Shown here piece after piece: positions 37,801 through 49,760 of a DNA stretch of 64,000 bases. The notes beneath the pieces are model-generated. The model was not told the origin of the DNA and did not search any database. It saw only the letters and a list, made by a program, of their open reading frames with translations. Position 1 is the first letter of the stretch, and every line of letters begins with the position of its first letter. Source of the DNA: Vespula vulgaris (taxonomy: Eukaryota; Arthropoda; Insecta; Hymenoptera; Vespidae); NCBI RefSeq assembly GCF_905475345.1, contig NC_066593.1:5155774-5219773 (forward strand), read 5' to 3'. Both the position numbers and the translations under genes were made by a program.

Positions 37801-38025
37801 AGTAATTTTAGAATTAAGTTCTTCTTTCTGTAATTTCTCATGGTCTATTAGCCATTTTAATGCACCACAAATAACGGATAATGATTTTCCTGTTCCTGTT
37901 GGGCTTTCAAATATTCCCAAATTACCATTTTCAATGCATTTATATAATTCTTTCATAAATTCTTGCTGTATCTTATATGGTGTGAAGGGAAATGGAAATA
38001 CATCTGGAGTTTCCATATTACACAT
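34871..38025 (-). CDS. DDX11: ATP-dependent DNA helicase DDX11/ChlR1 (Fe-S superfamily 2)
   Basis: Eight exons: 38025-37337, 37273-36797, 36688-36144, 36074-35851, 35771-35592, 35525-35441, 35339-35209, 35113-34871; 857 aa, slightly shorter than the human protein. Motifs: FPFTPYKIQQEFM (Q motif region), Walker A SPTGTGKS (Lys47), a Lys/Glu-rich insertion (about 85-200), FCSRTHSQLSQF (motif Ia), an Fe-S domain with four cysteines (YNYC, NEQC, CCPF, NTCTYY), DEAH (motif II), LAGGTMEP (motif III), GGKLSEGLNF and motif VI QCIGRAVRH. It is a nuclear 5'-3' helicase for sister chromatid cohesion and for unwinding forks and G-quadruplexes. Met1 at 38025 or Met4 at 38016 could start the protein. Head-to-head with eIF3f; a TTCCCGCC E2F-like site lies in between. 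Confidence 0.95.
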
Positions 38026-38595
38026 ATATTGTTATTTAAATGCACTTATTAAAAACACGTGAATTACATGTAGAATATGTATATAAAAAACTAAAATTTA
38101 ACACATATTTCATTCCATATTATTCATTTCAAATATTTATAACTTTTCAATGTAAAAATATATTTTAATTCGATGATATATCCTGTTTATTATAAGAATG
38201 TGATATCATACAAAAAAACAAAAATACAAAGCAAATTCTATACGGTTCCCGCCAAAAGATAAAAGGAAGCATTTCTATGAAGTTACTAAATAACATTAAT
38301 GATATGGACAATAACAAGTGATATATAATATATATATATATATATTAATAAAAATTAATTATAAATATTTTATATAATTGACTAATCTATTGGCACATAT
38401 TATATATTTTTAAATAAAAATATACAAAAGTACTAGTACTGAGCTAGTTACTTTGCAATTTTATAATTCGTGAATCGAATATCATCGATTTCAATTCTCT
38501 CGAAATATCTCTAATCGATTGTTCGAGATGTATGTTCTATAGACATATGACGTTCCTTTCTCTTTCTACCCGGACTATTTTGTATTAAAGTAACA
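38026..38595. promoter_or_regulatory. Divergent promoter DDX11 / eIF3f
   Basis: 570 bases between divergent start codons. It contains TTCCCGCC at 38246-38253, matching the E2F core, about 220 bases upstream of the DDX11 ATG, and a short (TA)n tract at about 38328-38346. The shared-promoter role is inferred from orientation. Confidence 0.5.
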
Positions 38596-39807
38596 ATGGC
38601 TCTTAATTTAACTGTGAAAGTTCATCCTGTAGTTTTATTTCAAATAGTGGATGCTTACGAACGTCGAAAGGCAGAGTCTTTGCGTGTAATTGGTACATTA
38701 TTAGGTAAGATTTATTTTTTAACCTAGATTAAATTAATTGTCTCGTGGTAACCTTAAAATGAAGGTTATGTATATATCAATATTATACGTAAATTATATG
38801 TATATCATCGCAGGAACTTCAGAAAAGGGAGTCGTTGAAGTAACTAATTGTTTCTGTGTACCACATAAAGAATCTGAAAGTCAAGTAGAAGCTGATCTTT
38901 CATATGGTGTAGATCTGTATGATTTGAATCATAGGGTCAATGCTCAAGAAAATATTGTTGGTTGGTGGGCAACGGGCAATGAGGTTATTAATATTTTTTT
39001 TCATTAAAATATATTTATTAAAATTGTGTTAAAGAGAAGTAGAATTGAAAAAAATATATGTTTCTTATAGGTTACTACTCATTCGTCTGTTATTCATGAA
39101 TATTATGTACGAGAATGTAATAATCCAGTTCATTTAACAGTTGACACTACTTTAACAAATACTACAAGGATGGCAATTAAGGCTTATGTATGTGTTCCAT
39201 TAGGAGTACCAAAAGGGAAACAAGGTTCTATGTTTACACCAGTAAAAGTGCAGGTATAATTGAAATATAAAACTGTTAATAAAATTAAAATATATTTTAT
39301 TTCAAAAAAATTATAAAATATTATTTTGTAATACTTTCATTTTATTTGTAGATTACATGTTATGAACCTGAAATTGTTGGCTTGCAATTGTGTTCAAAGA
39401 CACAACTGCAGTCTCATGTACCAGTACCTGGTGTTAAAGCTGGTGGGGGAATAGAGCCAATGATGGATCTTGCACAAATTGCAGAAGCTAGTTCTAAATT
39501 ATCCTTGATGCTAGAACAAGTTCTTAATTATGTAGATGATGTTCTTGCTGGAAAGCAACCACCAGATAATCAAGTAAGTGTATTTTTGTATTATTATTAC
39601 AAAAAACAATATTATAAACTTACATTGTTTTAGGTTGGTCGAGCTCTCTTGGACATGGTACATTCAGTACCAAAAATGAGTAGTGATCAATTTGATGAAA
39701 TGTTTAACAGCAATGTAAAAGATCTTTTGATGGTAGTTGCATTGTCACAATTGATAAAAACACAATTGCAACTTAATGAAAAACTTACATTGCTCACAAC
39801 ATTATAA
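38596..39807 (+). CDS. eIF3f: Eukaryotic translation initiation factor 3 subunit F
   Basis: Five exons: 38596-38704, 38814-38983, 39071-39253, 39352-39573, 39634-39807; 285 aa, the family's usual length in insects. The MPN domain begins at VKVHPVVLFQIVDAYERR and contains TLLGTSEKGVVEVTNCF and GWWATG; it lacks the HxHx(7)SxxD zinc site of active JAMM enzymes (TTHSSVIHEYY occupies that region), as expected for this scaffold subunit. The C-terminal half (QIAEASSKLSLMLEQVLNYVDDVLAG...) forms the helical tail. It is a subunit of the eIF3 complex that assembles the 43S preinitiation complex. An AATAAA at 39836-39841, 29 bases after the stop, is a likely poly(A) signal. Donor of exon 2 is GAG|GTTATT, a weak but usable site. 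Confidence 0.96.
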
Positions 39808-39835
39808 TTTTTAAAACATACAAATATCCTGTATT

Positions 39836-39841
39836 AATAAA
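39836..39841 (+). terminator. eIF3f: Candidate eIF3f poly(A) signal
   Basis: AATAAA 29 bases after the eIF3f stop codon. The adjacent gene converges 220 bases further on, so an early cleavage site is plausible. Confidence 0.5.
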
Positions 39842-40060
39842 ATTACAGTGATATAAAATTAAAATAATGTTTCTAGATTTTTATATTTTTTGCTCCCTAG
39901 GATATATATTCAAAGATTAAAGTTTTCATACAATTTTTTAAAGATGTACTAAGAAATGTATTTATTTAAAACTAAATGTTAAAACATCAATACATGAGAA
40001 ATATGTAATGTTCTAATAAGTTCGTATATAAGTTATATTTTATGTTATATAAATTAAATT

Positions 40061-41461
40061 TCACAAGATAATTTCTCTTTGATTATCTATTAAATTAGTC
40101 CAATCTGGGACTCTATTTAATTTCAAATAATTTTCTTTTGTTAAACATCTTGAAGGAAAATCTGCAATACCATATATTGCTCCTCCTAACCAAGCTGTGT
40201 AGTTGGGTTTACTTGGAGCTGTATGAAATTTAAATGTTTTTATTTTTAATTTTTCAGAATATAATTCACTCTTCAGTAAAGATAACAATTCTGCTTTTAA
40301 ACGACTTGTAAAGCCTTTGGCCATTACTGTACCACCTATTAGTAATATATTTTCTGCTAGGGCACGCCTTATATCTATTGGACACTACAAATAAATATAT
40401 AAGTAAATAATTAGTATGAAAAATAAAATGATAATCTAATATCATCTTACTTTAACAATGGCATCCAAAATCATAGTTGGTATACTAAGATTATCATTAT
40501 CTCTTTCCCATAGCACTTCATAAGCTTTTTCTCTAATTTCTCCCAAAATAGTAATAGATTTTATACTAGGATATTTAACTGCTGGTGGAGGGGTAGGTGC
40601 ATCATCAGCCCCTAATTGTTTAGATCTTTCCAATGTAGTGACGAAACATGTTCTCACTTTTATATCTTCAATTATTTCCTCAGTCAAATCATAATCAGGC
40701 ATACTATCCTTTAAATATGTTTTTATATTTCTGAAAAAAAATTTTTTTATCTTTTTATCTAAACATTAATAGAAATATGATATGATATTAGTTATAATAG
40801 ATGACTGACTCACTGATGTACAATTTGAGCAGCAAGTGGAAGAGCTTGCCATGCTTTTAAAATTGGTACACCTTCATAAATAGGAATTAATGTTGCCTCT
40901 TGATAACCTACATCTAATACTAAGACTGTATCAGTTCCCAGTGTACTAATTGTTGCTAAATGCGTTGGTAGGAAAAGTAAAGAGCCAATTTCAAAATGTC
41001 GAAACATTACTTTTGCGAGAGTATCTCTAAATTGAGAAGGCGTTAATGAAGATTCCACAATAAGAACTCTTGCATCTTTTGGGCTCACCACAACATGCCT
41101 ATTGTATAAGATAAAAATATAAAAATGATTATCTAATCTTGATATATATTAAAACTTTACCTGAAGAAAAGTAAATGGAGAAATTCAACAAGAAGCTGAT
41201 ATAAATCTTCTATATCTGAATAATCAAAGACTTTTCTCACTTCCTTTGATTCTGCACATTTGACTTCTGTTTTAATTATGCCTCTTGGTACTGTTTCTCC
41301 CGCATAACCAAATCTAATTTATGTTTTATATCATATTATCAAAACTGTAAATATATTGCTATATGTAAAGTATTTACCTACTTTGTATATGCACTGCCAA
41401 TATCAAATATTACCATTTGTTTATCAGAGATATATCTAACACCTTCATATTCACGAGGCAT
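40061..41461 (-). CDS. Arp10: Actin-related protein 10 (dynactin pointed-end complex)
   Basis: Five exons: 41461-41382, 41313-41161, 41098-40814, 40730-40451, 40384-40061; 373 aa, a little shorter than vertebrate ACTR10 (417). The actin fold is evident: VIFDIGSAYTKFGYAGE (phosphate loop 1), VLIVESSLTPSQFRD, TVLVLDVGYQEATLIPIYEGVPI (phosphate loop 2) and ENILLIGGTVMAKGF (the adenosine-binding strand). The divergence of loop 2 from DxGDG-type actin sequence fits Arp10/Arp11. The protein caps the Arp1 filament of dynactin with p62, p25 and p27 and links dynein to cargo. The gene ends 253 bases from the convergent eIF3f stop. Start is the ATG at 41461 in MPREYEG. Confidence 0.92.
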
Positions 41462-42058
41462 ATTTGTAGTTTTTAGTAATAATCAATAAATAAGTATTCA
41501 ATAAAAAATATTTTAACAATTATAAGAATACATTCAGATAAATTAGACGCAAGTTCTTTCTAAGAACTTCGCGTATAATTTTTTTTTACGGTACTAGAAA
41601 TATTGACAGATGACAAGTATGCCCGAATCAGTGCTGCACTTCTTTTCTGTTTGCACGTGGTAAAAAGTTACTAGATAAATCCTTCAGTTATATCGAACAA
41701 ATAAAAATTACAACAATATATATATTAATGATAACTGTATAAAATATATGCAGATATAGATCATCATTTTTTGTTTAATAAAATAAACTAATTATTAGGA
41801 AAAATTATAGTGAATTAGATAGACTATCTATAGTTTGATATAGAATAAGGTATAGGTATATAGTTTGTATTCAAGTAGTATATGAAATTATTTAATAAAA
41901 ATATGTCAATATAGAGTAAACCAAAAATTAATAATTATGGAATCAAATTATAATATCAGAAATAATATTTTATTAAATATAAGAAAAGTATTATAGTAGT
42001 TTCTCTTATCTACTATCTTTATTTATTTAATTAAAATACAGAAAAATATATAAATTTA
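41462..42058. other. Arp10 5' flank and PSMD8 3' flank
   Basis: About 600 bases between two minus-strand genes. The right part should be the 3'UTR of PSMD8 (AATAAA motifs on the minus strand near 42020), and the left part the promoter of Arp10, where 41560-41660 is slightly more GC-rich. No coding sequence seen. Confidence 0.5.
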
Positions 42059-43101
42059 TTAAACAATCATCTCAAGTTCTCTGGCATAATCTATAGCAAG
42101 TGTAGCTAAGTCTGCACTTGGTATTGGTTCTTCTGCTTTCTTTTCATGTGTTGTGTTAAAGTAAAAATATCCATCCTTAGATAAATTCCAATTTTTTTTA
42201 GTAGCGAAAGCTTTCATATCTTTCTCACTAGATAAATTAAGCATTCTGGAAGCATCCTTAATAGAAATCTTGTCGAATGCACTTTCCATACATGCTCCAA
42301 TTTCATCACGAACAGTATTTAATAATATGTCAATGAAAAAGTTGTAACATGCAGCTGGCACATTACCTTTAGCCAAAAATATTTTGTTATATGAACCCTC
42401 CATTAAATATTGTTCTAAACTTAATGGATGTCGAATATAAGGATTCGATTGTATTTGATCAGAAGGCAGAAGCTCTAATTCTGTATGAAATTCTGCTACG
42501 CGATTTTGAGATAATAAGAATAACAAATTTAAACCCAAAAGTTGATATTTGTAAGCAGATTCAAGTAATCCAGATTTGTAATCAAAATAATAACATTTTA
42601 ATTGGGCCATGTATCTTTCAAAAGATGGTATATCTTCTGCAGCTATACTCCACTGAGCACCAATTTCTAATATATCTCCTGTAATTAAAGACAAGCTTTT
42701 TAATACCAAGCACAATAAAAAAACATTAAAAATCGTATGAATAAAAATACATACTAGCTATAAGCAATTCATTTTGGCTTGCTGTACTATTAGATGTAGG
42801 TAGGAACATTAAATGCGTGAGACCCACCTGTATAAATTAAACAGTGTAAAAAAATCTCCGTGGATATATGTGTACATAAAAATAATTAAACTAATATACA
42901 AAAAATAAAGAAAATTACTATTCATATTACAATGAGGTTATATTGAAAAAAAAAAAAAATAAAACTTATTAGATAACGATAATGAGATGTCACCTTTAAT
43001 TGATTAAGTAATTTGCCACATTTTTTTAAATTACAAGATGTTCTTGTCCACTCTTGTTTTAAATTTTGATACAAAGAAACAACATCCTTGAGCGCAGCCA
43101 T
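42059..43101 (-). CDS. Rpn12: 26S proteasome regulatory subunit Rpn12/PSMD8
   Basis: Three exons: 43101-42994, 42827-42755, 42678-42059; 266 aa, full length for the family. The N-terminus MAALKDVVSLYQNLKQEW, the segment DILEIGAQWSIAAEDIPSFERYMAQLKCYYFDY, the core LLGLNLLFLLSQNRVAEFHTELE, HPLSLEQYLMEGSYNKIF and a C-terminal PCI-like winged helix (ISIKDASRMLNL, WNLSKDGYFYF) identify it. It belongs to the lid of the 19S particle; its C-terminal helix helps lock lid onto base. Expressed in a housekeeping manner; head-to-head with eEF1 gamma, 674 bases between start codons. Confidence 0.95.
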
Positions 43102-43775
43102 GTTCAATACGGGGAATTAAATGTCATTGGCATAAGTTTCTGCTAAAGTTAATTCTAAACCTTATGATGCGTTCGGCATAGCACTCAAATGAGTTTCTTG
43201 TCTTTTGGAACACATGTCTTGACATAACATTTTATTGAAATTTATGATACAAATTTATTACAATTTATATTTAATATTTATTATATATTTTTTAGATACA
43301 ATTTTTAACGCTGATACAAAGAAAATAAATAAAATCATATAATTATTAAACAAATTGAATGCAATTGGTCCATCATAGAATTAATTTAGTCGAATATTTT
43401 ATTTTTCAACCAATAATATGAAGATACTATCCAACCAGAGACCAATCAGCAGTTCTTAAGAATAAGAGACGTTGCAACAGAAACTAATAAAATGAATGGA
43501 AAAAATCGCGTACAGTGCATATTCAATAGTTGAATATACTCCTTTAACCGTCTCAGTTTATAGGAATTTCCATGAGTATAAAGATATAATTGTTATTTCT
43601 TATTTATTTTATAGTTACATTGCGTGGATATTAATATAGTGAACTATAAAACTGATACAAAAAATCATATTGAAAAAATAAAAAAAATCAGATAGTAGAA
43701 TCTCAATTAGAGGAGTAGACTCGAGCAGTGTGGTCTTTACCGGCCTTCAACTTCCTGTTCCCTTAACTGGATACA
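43102..43775. promoter_or_regulatory. Divergent promoter Rpn12 / eEF1 gamma
   Basis: The interval between two divergent housekeeping genes. Two CCAAT motifs are visible near 43409-43414 and 43441-43447 (plus-strand CCAATAATA and CCAATCAG). A pyrimidine-rich TCTTTACCGGCCTTC at about 43732-43746, just before the eEF1 gamma ATG, could be the TOP-like transcription start expected of translation-factor mRNAs; that is inference. Confidence 0.5.
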
Positions 43776-45980
43776 ATGGCGTCTGGAGTAAGTGAGATTC
43801 ATGCAATTTTCAGCGAAAATCATCGACATTAAAATGAATCAATAACTATATATGATAGATAAAACGTGATTATTAATATATGATAATTTTTATATCTTAA
43901 TATTTTTTGCAGACGTTGTACACGTACCCAGAAAATTTCAGAGCATATAAAGCTCTGATCGCTGCTCAATACTCCGGCACGCAGATTAAAATTGCCGAAG
44001 ACTTTGTCTTTGGAGAAACTAACAAGACTGAAGCTTTCTTAAAAAAGTTTCCTCTTGGTAAAGTAAGTCAGACCATACGTCATATTATCTTTCCTTCCTG
44101 ACAGTTGTCTTGTTAATTTCTAACCAGCTGCTATATTTCTTAGTAGCTAATGTTTTAAATAGTAAATCTAATTAATGCGTTCATTATTCTAACTAAAATT
44201 TATCTATTTTTAGGTACCAGCTTTCGAAACATGTGACGGAAAATGTATTACGGAAAGTAATGCAATTGCTTACTATGGTAAGTAGAATCATTTTTTATTT
44301 TTATGTATTATCATCTTATTCCTTTTTTATTACTATCATTTTTATAGTTTCCAATGAGCAATTAAGAGGAAAAACTGAACTTGAGCGAACAGAAATCATT
44401 CAATGGTTCGGATTCGCTGATTCTGAAATTCTTCCTGCCAGTTGTGCTTGGGTATTTCCATTACTTGGAATTATGCCATACAATAAACAGGTATTAAAAG
44501 TTTATATATGAACACAAATATATCTATATGCATATATCTTTATAATATTAGTATTAACTTTTGTCCTCTTTCAAAGGCAACGATTGTTGATTCAGACAAT
44601 TGTTTGTAACAATAAGAGGTAAATAAATATTTGCATGTACTGTAGGTACATAAATATACATGTATATATATATTTGTATTTGTGTACTTCAAGTTGCATA
44701 CACATAGTTTTTTATGTTATAAATTTTTTTTTATTAGATTGCAGAAGTAAATATCTATAATTTAATAAAAGATGTTATTATTTTAGACCATTGAACATGC
44801 TAAGGAAGATGTGAAGAAAGCTTTAACTGCTTTAAATTCACATTTACTTACACGAACGTATTTGGTAGGAGAACGAATAACTTTAGCAGATATTAGTGTA
44901 GCTATGACATTACTCCATTTATATCAATATGTTCTTGAACCAAATCTACGTAAACCGTACCAAAATGTGAATCGATGGTTCCAAACTGTAATTTATCAAC
45001 CGGAATCTATTGCTGTAATTGGTGCCTTTAAACTGGCTGAAAAAACGCTTGAATATGATCCTAAGAAGTATGCAGAAACGCAAGGAAAGGTATATAAATT
45101 GTCTTCAAAATATTTAATTTTTTCTTTTTTAAATGTATATGTGTGTATATATATATATATATTATTTTAGTCTTCATCGAAAAAAGAAAAGAAAGAAAAG
45201 GAATCCAAGAAAGAATCAAAGGAATCAAAAGAAGCAAAGAATGAACCAGCAGAAGAACTTGATCCAGTAGATGCAGTTTTAGCTGCAGAACCTAAAACAA
45301 CAAATCCTTTTGATACTTTACCAAAGGGTTCCTTTGATCTTGATGATTTCAAACGATTTTATTCTAACGAAGACGAATCTAAGTCTATACCATACTTCTG
45401 GCAAAAATTTGATCCACAACATTATAGTATCTGGTTGAGTGAATATAAATACAATAATGAATTAACTAAAGTAAGTACATGTGTATAATCATAATACGAT
45501 GAAGTATTTTATTTATATGCGAGTGTATCAACATATGTTTAACTACACACACCACACATATATATATATATATATTTCTGTTTAGGTTTTTATGTCGTGC
45601 AATCTTATTACTGGAATGTATCAACGATTAGATAAAATGCGTAAAGCTTCGTTTGCTAGTACCTGCTTATTTGGTACAGACAATGATAGCACTATTAGTG
45701 GTATATGGGTTTGGCGTGGACAAGAACTTGCTTTTACAGTATGTTTATACAGTAATTACTAATTAACTGTTTTAAAAAATTAATGAATGTGTTTTTGAAA
45801 AATATATGGATTTTTTTTTTTTAGTTATGTTCAGACTGGCAAGTGGATTATGAGTCATATAGTTGGACAAAACTGGACCCATCCGACGAAAAGACAAAGG
45901 AATTGGTACATCAGTACTTCAGTTGGATTGGTACTGATAAAGAAGGACGTAAATTTAATCAAGGAAAAGTCTTCAAGTAA
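43776..45980 (+). CDS. eEF1gamma: Translation elongation factor 1 gamma
   Basis: Eight exons: 43776-43787, 43913-44062, 44214-44277, 44348-44490, 44787-45089, 45171-45470, 45586-45738, 45825-45980; 426 aa. The first exon encodes only MASG. Domains: GST-like N-terminal thioredoxin fold (TLYTYPENFRAYKALIAAQY) and all-helical GST C-domain (to about 212), a Lys/Glu linker (KKEKKEKESKKESKE) and the conserved EF1G C-terminal domain (about 267-426; NPFDTLPKGSFDLDDFKR, FWQKFDPQHYSIW, GMYQRLDKMRKASFAS). It is the scaffold that anchors the eEF1B guanine-exchange complex, which recharges eEF1A with GTP in the cytosol. An AATAAA at 46025-46030 is 45 bases after the stop. A candidate poison exon lies in intron 4 (44577-44618). 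Confidence 0.97.
44577..44618 (+). other. eEF1gamma: Candidate poison exon in eEF1 gamma
   Basis: A 42-base segment preceded by a good pyrimidine tract and acceptor (TTTTGTCCTCTTTCAAAG) and followed by a donor (GAG|GTAAAT). Inclusion after exon 4 (phase 0) keeps the frame for ten codons and then hits TAA, which would truncate the protein after residue 133 and make the mRNA a nonsense-mediated-decay substrate. Evidence is splice-site quality and position only. Confidence 0.3.
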
Positions 45981-46689
45981 AGTTTAACATTTGCTTACAG
46001 ATACATAACGCTCCATTCAGAGGCAATAAATGTAAAAATTGACAGAATTTATTAAAGTTCGTCCCTATAAAGCCTTTAGTCCTATTTCCAGTATATATTT
46101 TTTAGCACATATAATGACTGATTTTTTCATCTAATATCCCTATAACATTATTTAAAAAACATATTTTTTATGTTATTTCATACATGTACAATAATTAGAT
46201 TCCAATCAAAAGTTTTATTCAGCTATGACTTTAAAGATTTTTTAAGTGGAAACATGAAAGTATACTGGATACTTGTTTTATTATAATTGCTTTGTGAAAA
46301 TAAATTCTCCTGTGAATGGAACATAACAGAAGCGTTTCTACCCGTTACTGTATATTTTTTTTTTATCTAAATGAGTGAATTATATCAGAAAAATGATTAT
46401 AATATTTTATGTCACGAGTTTCCATGTTTCTATTGAATTATCATTATAATCAGTTTTAGTACATTTAATAATTTGTTTGATTTAAATAATGTTTTATAAT
46501 ATTTTTAATTTGAGCTTATTAGTTGTTTTTATTGAATACTACAAAGAAGTTATAAGGTGATACAAGATTTTATTTTTACAAATATACATAAAAGTATTTT
46601 GTTGTAACAGTTCCTATGTAATCGTATTTACATTATAAATGTTCTAACTCTTATATTTATAATATAAAACAAAATTTACACTGACAAAT
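45981..46689. other. Convergent 3' interval eEF1 gamma / mL49
   Basis: 709 bases of AT-rich sequence between two converging stop codons; probably both 3'UTRs. No ORF of interest. Confidence 0.6.
46025..46030 (+). terminator. eEF1gamma: Candidate eEF1 gamma poly(A) signal
   Basis: AATAAA 45 bases after the stop codon. Confidence 0.5.
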
Positions 46690-48005
46690 TTAGAAACCTT
46701 TAGCTAGTAACCATTTTTTAACGCAAGATACATAATCTCCTCTAAACTTAATATCACCACACATTTCATTTATCCTACTACCAACTGTTTTATTTGTTGT
46801 CTCTTTAATATGTTTCTTTAATTCTTCCTCTAATTTCCAAATATCTCCCTGTATTTTACGTATATGTGTTACTTTTCTCATACCCCTAAATTTTATTTGT
46901 AGATAAATAGGTAGCATATGGTTTTTTGTACGTTGTATAAAATAAGGATGGTCACTGGGTTTTGCTGTTGAATAATATCAAAATTAAAATAATTATCTAT
47001 AACATCAGATTTATATATATATCAGTTGTATGATATTATACGATAAATAAAAGCATGCTAACCAGTGGCTGGTTTCCATCCTGAAGGTAAATTTGTATCA
47101 GTAGTTGTTGGTTGTGGTATGACCTTATATCTCATTAAACGTTCTACATAGCTCCATTCTACCGGATCATTAGATATATCGTAGTCGGTATAATAAGAAG
47201 GATCTTTGTATTTAGGAGAAGATTTGAAACTACTCCATCTCTTATAAATCTAAGAAAAAGAAAAAAGAAAATTTTTATTAATACTTTTGTCACGATGATA
47301 CATAATTCTATCAAAATGATATATTTCAATGATATAAGCAGTTTAACTTTACAGCGCAAGTCTATTAATGGAATAACCATATTTTTTTTTATATTCTCTA
47401 AAAAATCGTTTACTTTTATACATAAATTTAATGAAAATAAATCGATTGACTTATCAAATGTTCCACAATGTGTTTTGTGGTACTGTAATTAATATAAAAA
47501 AATAAAATCTTAAAGAAAAGGATAATTGGTACAAGGTAATTAATAGCAATAAGACATTTCACAATGTTGCAATTTTCTATTATTCGCACTTATTACGTCG
47601 TATTAGATTATTGAATAAAAAAAAAATTATTTTACATGTTTCTAAAGGATCCGTGTAATAGAGAGAAATAGAGTAATGTAAAAAAGGCGATAAGAGAGAA
47701 TAATATCATAGGATAGTGTTAGTAAATTATTGCAAGAGAGTGGATACACGCGCACATCGTAAGAATACGTGAGGCCCTTCGCTATCGCTGTTCTGAGAAA
47801 ATCACTAACTACAGTTAGACGGTGCGATAAGGTAGTTGGGCTTAATTAAAAGTAAAGGCGATATTAAATAAGTACATAAAAACGTAATTGTAAAAATTAG
47901 TACCTCGGTGATAGTCGGGGAAGCGCACTTCACCGACTGTAGAGCGACGGGACCTTGCAAAATCGCTGGAAAGCACGAGCGTGTGAAAATACGAAGGGCA
48001 GCCAT
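46690..48005 (-). CDS. mRpL49: Mitochondrial large-subunit ribosomal protein mL49
   Basis: Three exons: 48005-47904, 47249-47063, 46964-46690; 187 aa (vertebrate MRPL49 about 166). Exon 1 encodes a short Arg-containing presequence (MAALRIFTRSCFPAIL). The conserved part is EWSYVERLMRYKVIPQP, LPSGWKPAT, PYFIQRTKNHMLPIYL, VTHIRKIQGDIWKLEEEL, RINEMCGDIKFRGDY and the terminal WLLAKGF, all typical of the MRPL49/IMG2 family. It is a component of the mitochondrial 39S subunit with no bacterial counterpart. The exon 2 donor, ACTG|GTTAGC, is weak. Head-to-head with the large cysteine-rich gene. Confidence 0.94.
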
Positions 48006-49760
48006 TTTGAGCTCGGTAAATAAGGGTCGCTGGCCGCCATTGGTGCGCACGGGCGCGTCTTCCTTTTCGTTCCTCTGCGTTTCACCGTGCTTTCTTTGTC
48101 GCCTCGCTTTCTTACTCCTATATAATTTTCGATTCTCGCGAGAAAGTTTCTATTAGATAGGAGACGTTCGTGGAGAGAAGATCGGAGCGTCGAGCATTCG
48201 TCGTAAGGTAGAATTTCAATAATATTCTGCGGCTTTAGTTAGCGTGAACGTTGTATAGGATTAGAAGTGCCGCGTTGTTAGCTACTTTATCGAGGATTTT
48301 TTTGTTTAATCGGTTTAACATCGTATAGGATTTTTCGGTCGTACAGTGAAGTGGTGTCTCGTAGAACGTGAAGGGTCAATAAATAGCAGCAATTGGGAAG
48401 CCTATGGGGTTAAATTCTTTGAAATAATGTCATGCGATTAGCTTGAACAGGCTATGGACGTGGGAGAGGTCGCGCATTCGACCGGCAGGTGGCGGTAGCC
48501 TCAAAACAGTAGGACAGCGTTCAGACACCCTGCAACGGGACTGTGTTTTTCACGACATTGTTTTTCCCCTTTTCTCACATTAATCACGGATCTCCGACGG
48601 CATTTTCGGCCTCAGAGGTGAGTATAATCGTCCACCCGACTTTTCGACTTATCATTTTCCAAGATATTAACTTTATCGTGTCAAGCTAGATCTTAGAAAT
48701 CTCGAATCGGGGCCGACCTTTTGTTTATTCGTGGCGATTTTTTCGCGACTATTTCTCCCTCGATTTTCATTACTTTGGCCACATTCATCGGCAGATTTTC
48801 TCCCTCGGAAGTTAATACGCCTTACGCGCTTTCTTTTGAGCCAAGAATTTCAATGACCTGTTCATTATTACGGCAGATATCGCTCGAAATATTTCGGACT
48901 TGAGTTCCTTGACGGAGAAGAGGCGCTTCGTGTATCCGTGTAAATGCAAAGTTTGTCACGTAATTTTTCTGACCGCCAGGGCCGCATCTATCAACCCTAC
49001 TTCCCAACCGGTCGCTTACCTATTCGCAGTCAAGACGAATTATGTAGTTTTTCTACTTGGTGTACAATACATTTGTTCCTGCCTTATATTTAAGAGGAAA
49101 GGTATTTCTATTTTTTATTCTATTTTATATATATATATATATATACAAAACTATATCTCGAATTCTTTTCTCTTTCTCTTTTACTTCTTTCATTCATTAA
49201 ATTAACATTTCGATCGCGTCTCGATTAAATACATTAAACGCGATATGTTACAAATACAAATCGAAATATTAACAAATTGAAAGTATCTTCGATCTATTCG
49301 TAAGATTTGCAAGTAACGAATATGATATAATAATGAAGTATAATATAGATAGGATGTTTTATAAAATACTTTATATGCGTGTGTGAATATATGTATATAT
49401 ATGTATTTACATATAATTTTTATACAAGTATAATTTTAATTATTCAGATATCTTTAATTTTGATTAAATGATTATTTTATTATTTGTTTTTTTTTTTTTT
49501 TCTACGATTTGTAACATAAATACTGGATACATAAGTGCATTTATAGAGATATATACATAATAAGATATATAAAGATAGATATAAATATAGATATATAAAC
49601 ATATAACTTATTCATGATAAAAATTAATGAGAATTGAAATTTTTAATTGATTTATACATTTTCAATATACGAGATTTAGTAGCTATTAAAATTTTATTAG
49701 TCATTAATAAAAAATTAGCAAGGGGTGATTTTTCAGGAGCCCAATGTGGGTGGAAGTGAG
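48006..49760. promoter_or_regulatory. Divergent promoter, untranslated first exon and first intron of the large gene
   Basis: The 48000-49050 part is clearly less AT-rich and CG-containing, consistent with a shared promoter of mL49 (minus) and the large gene (plus). A strong donor, CAGAG|GTGAGTATAA, at 48617 marks the likely end of an untranslated first exon; the acceptor TTTTTCAG ends at 49736 just before the coding exon. The intron carries a (TA)n stretch at about 49126-49145 and AT-rich sequence. Confidence 0.5.
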
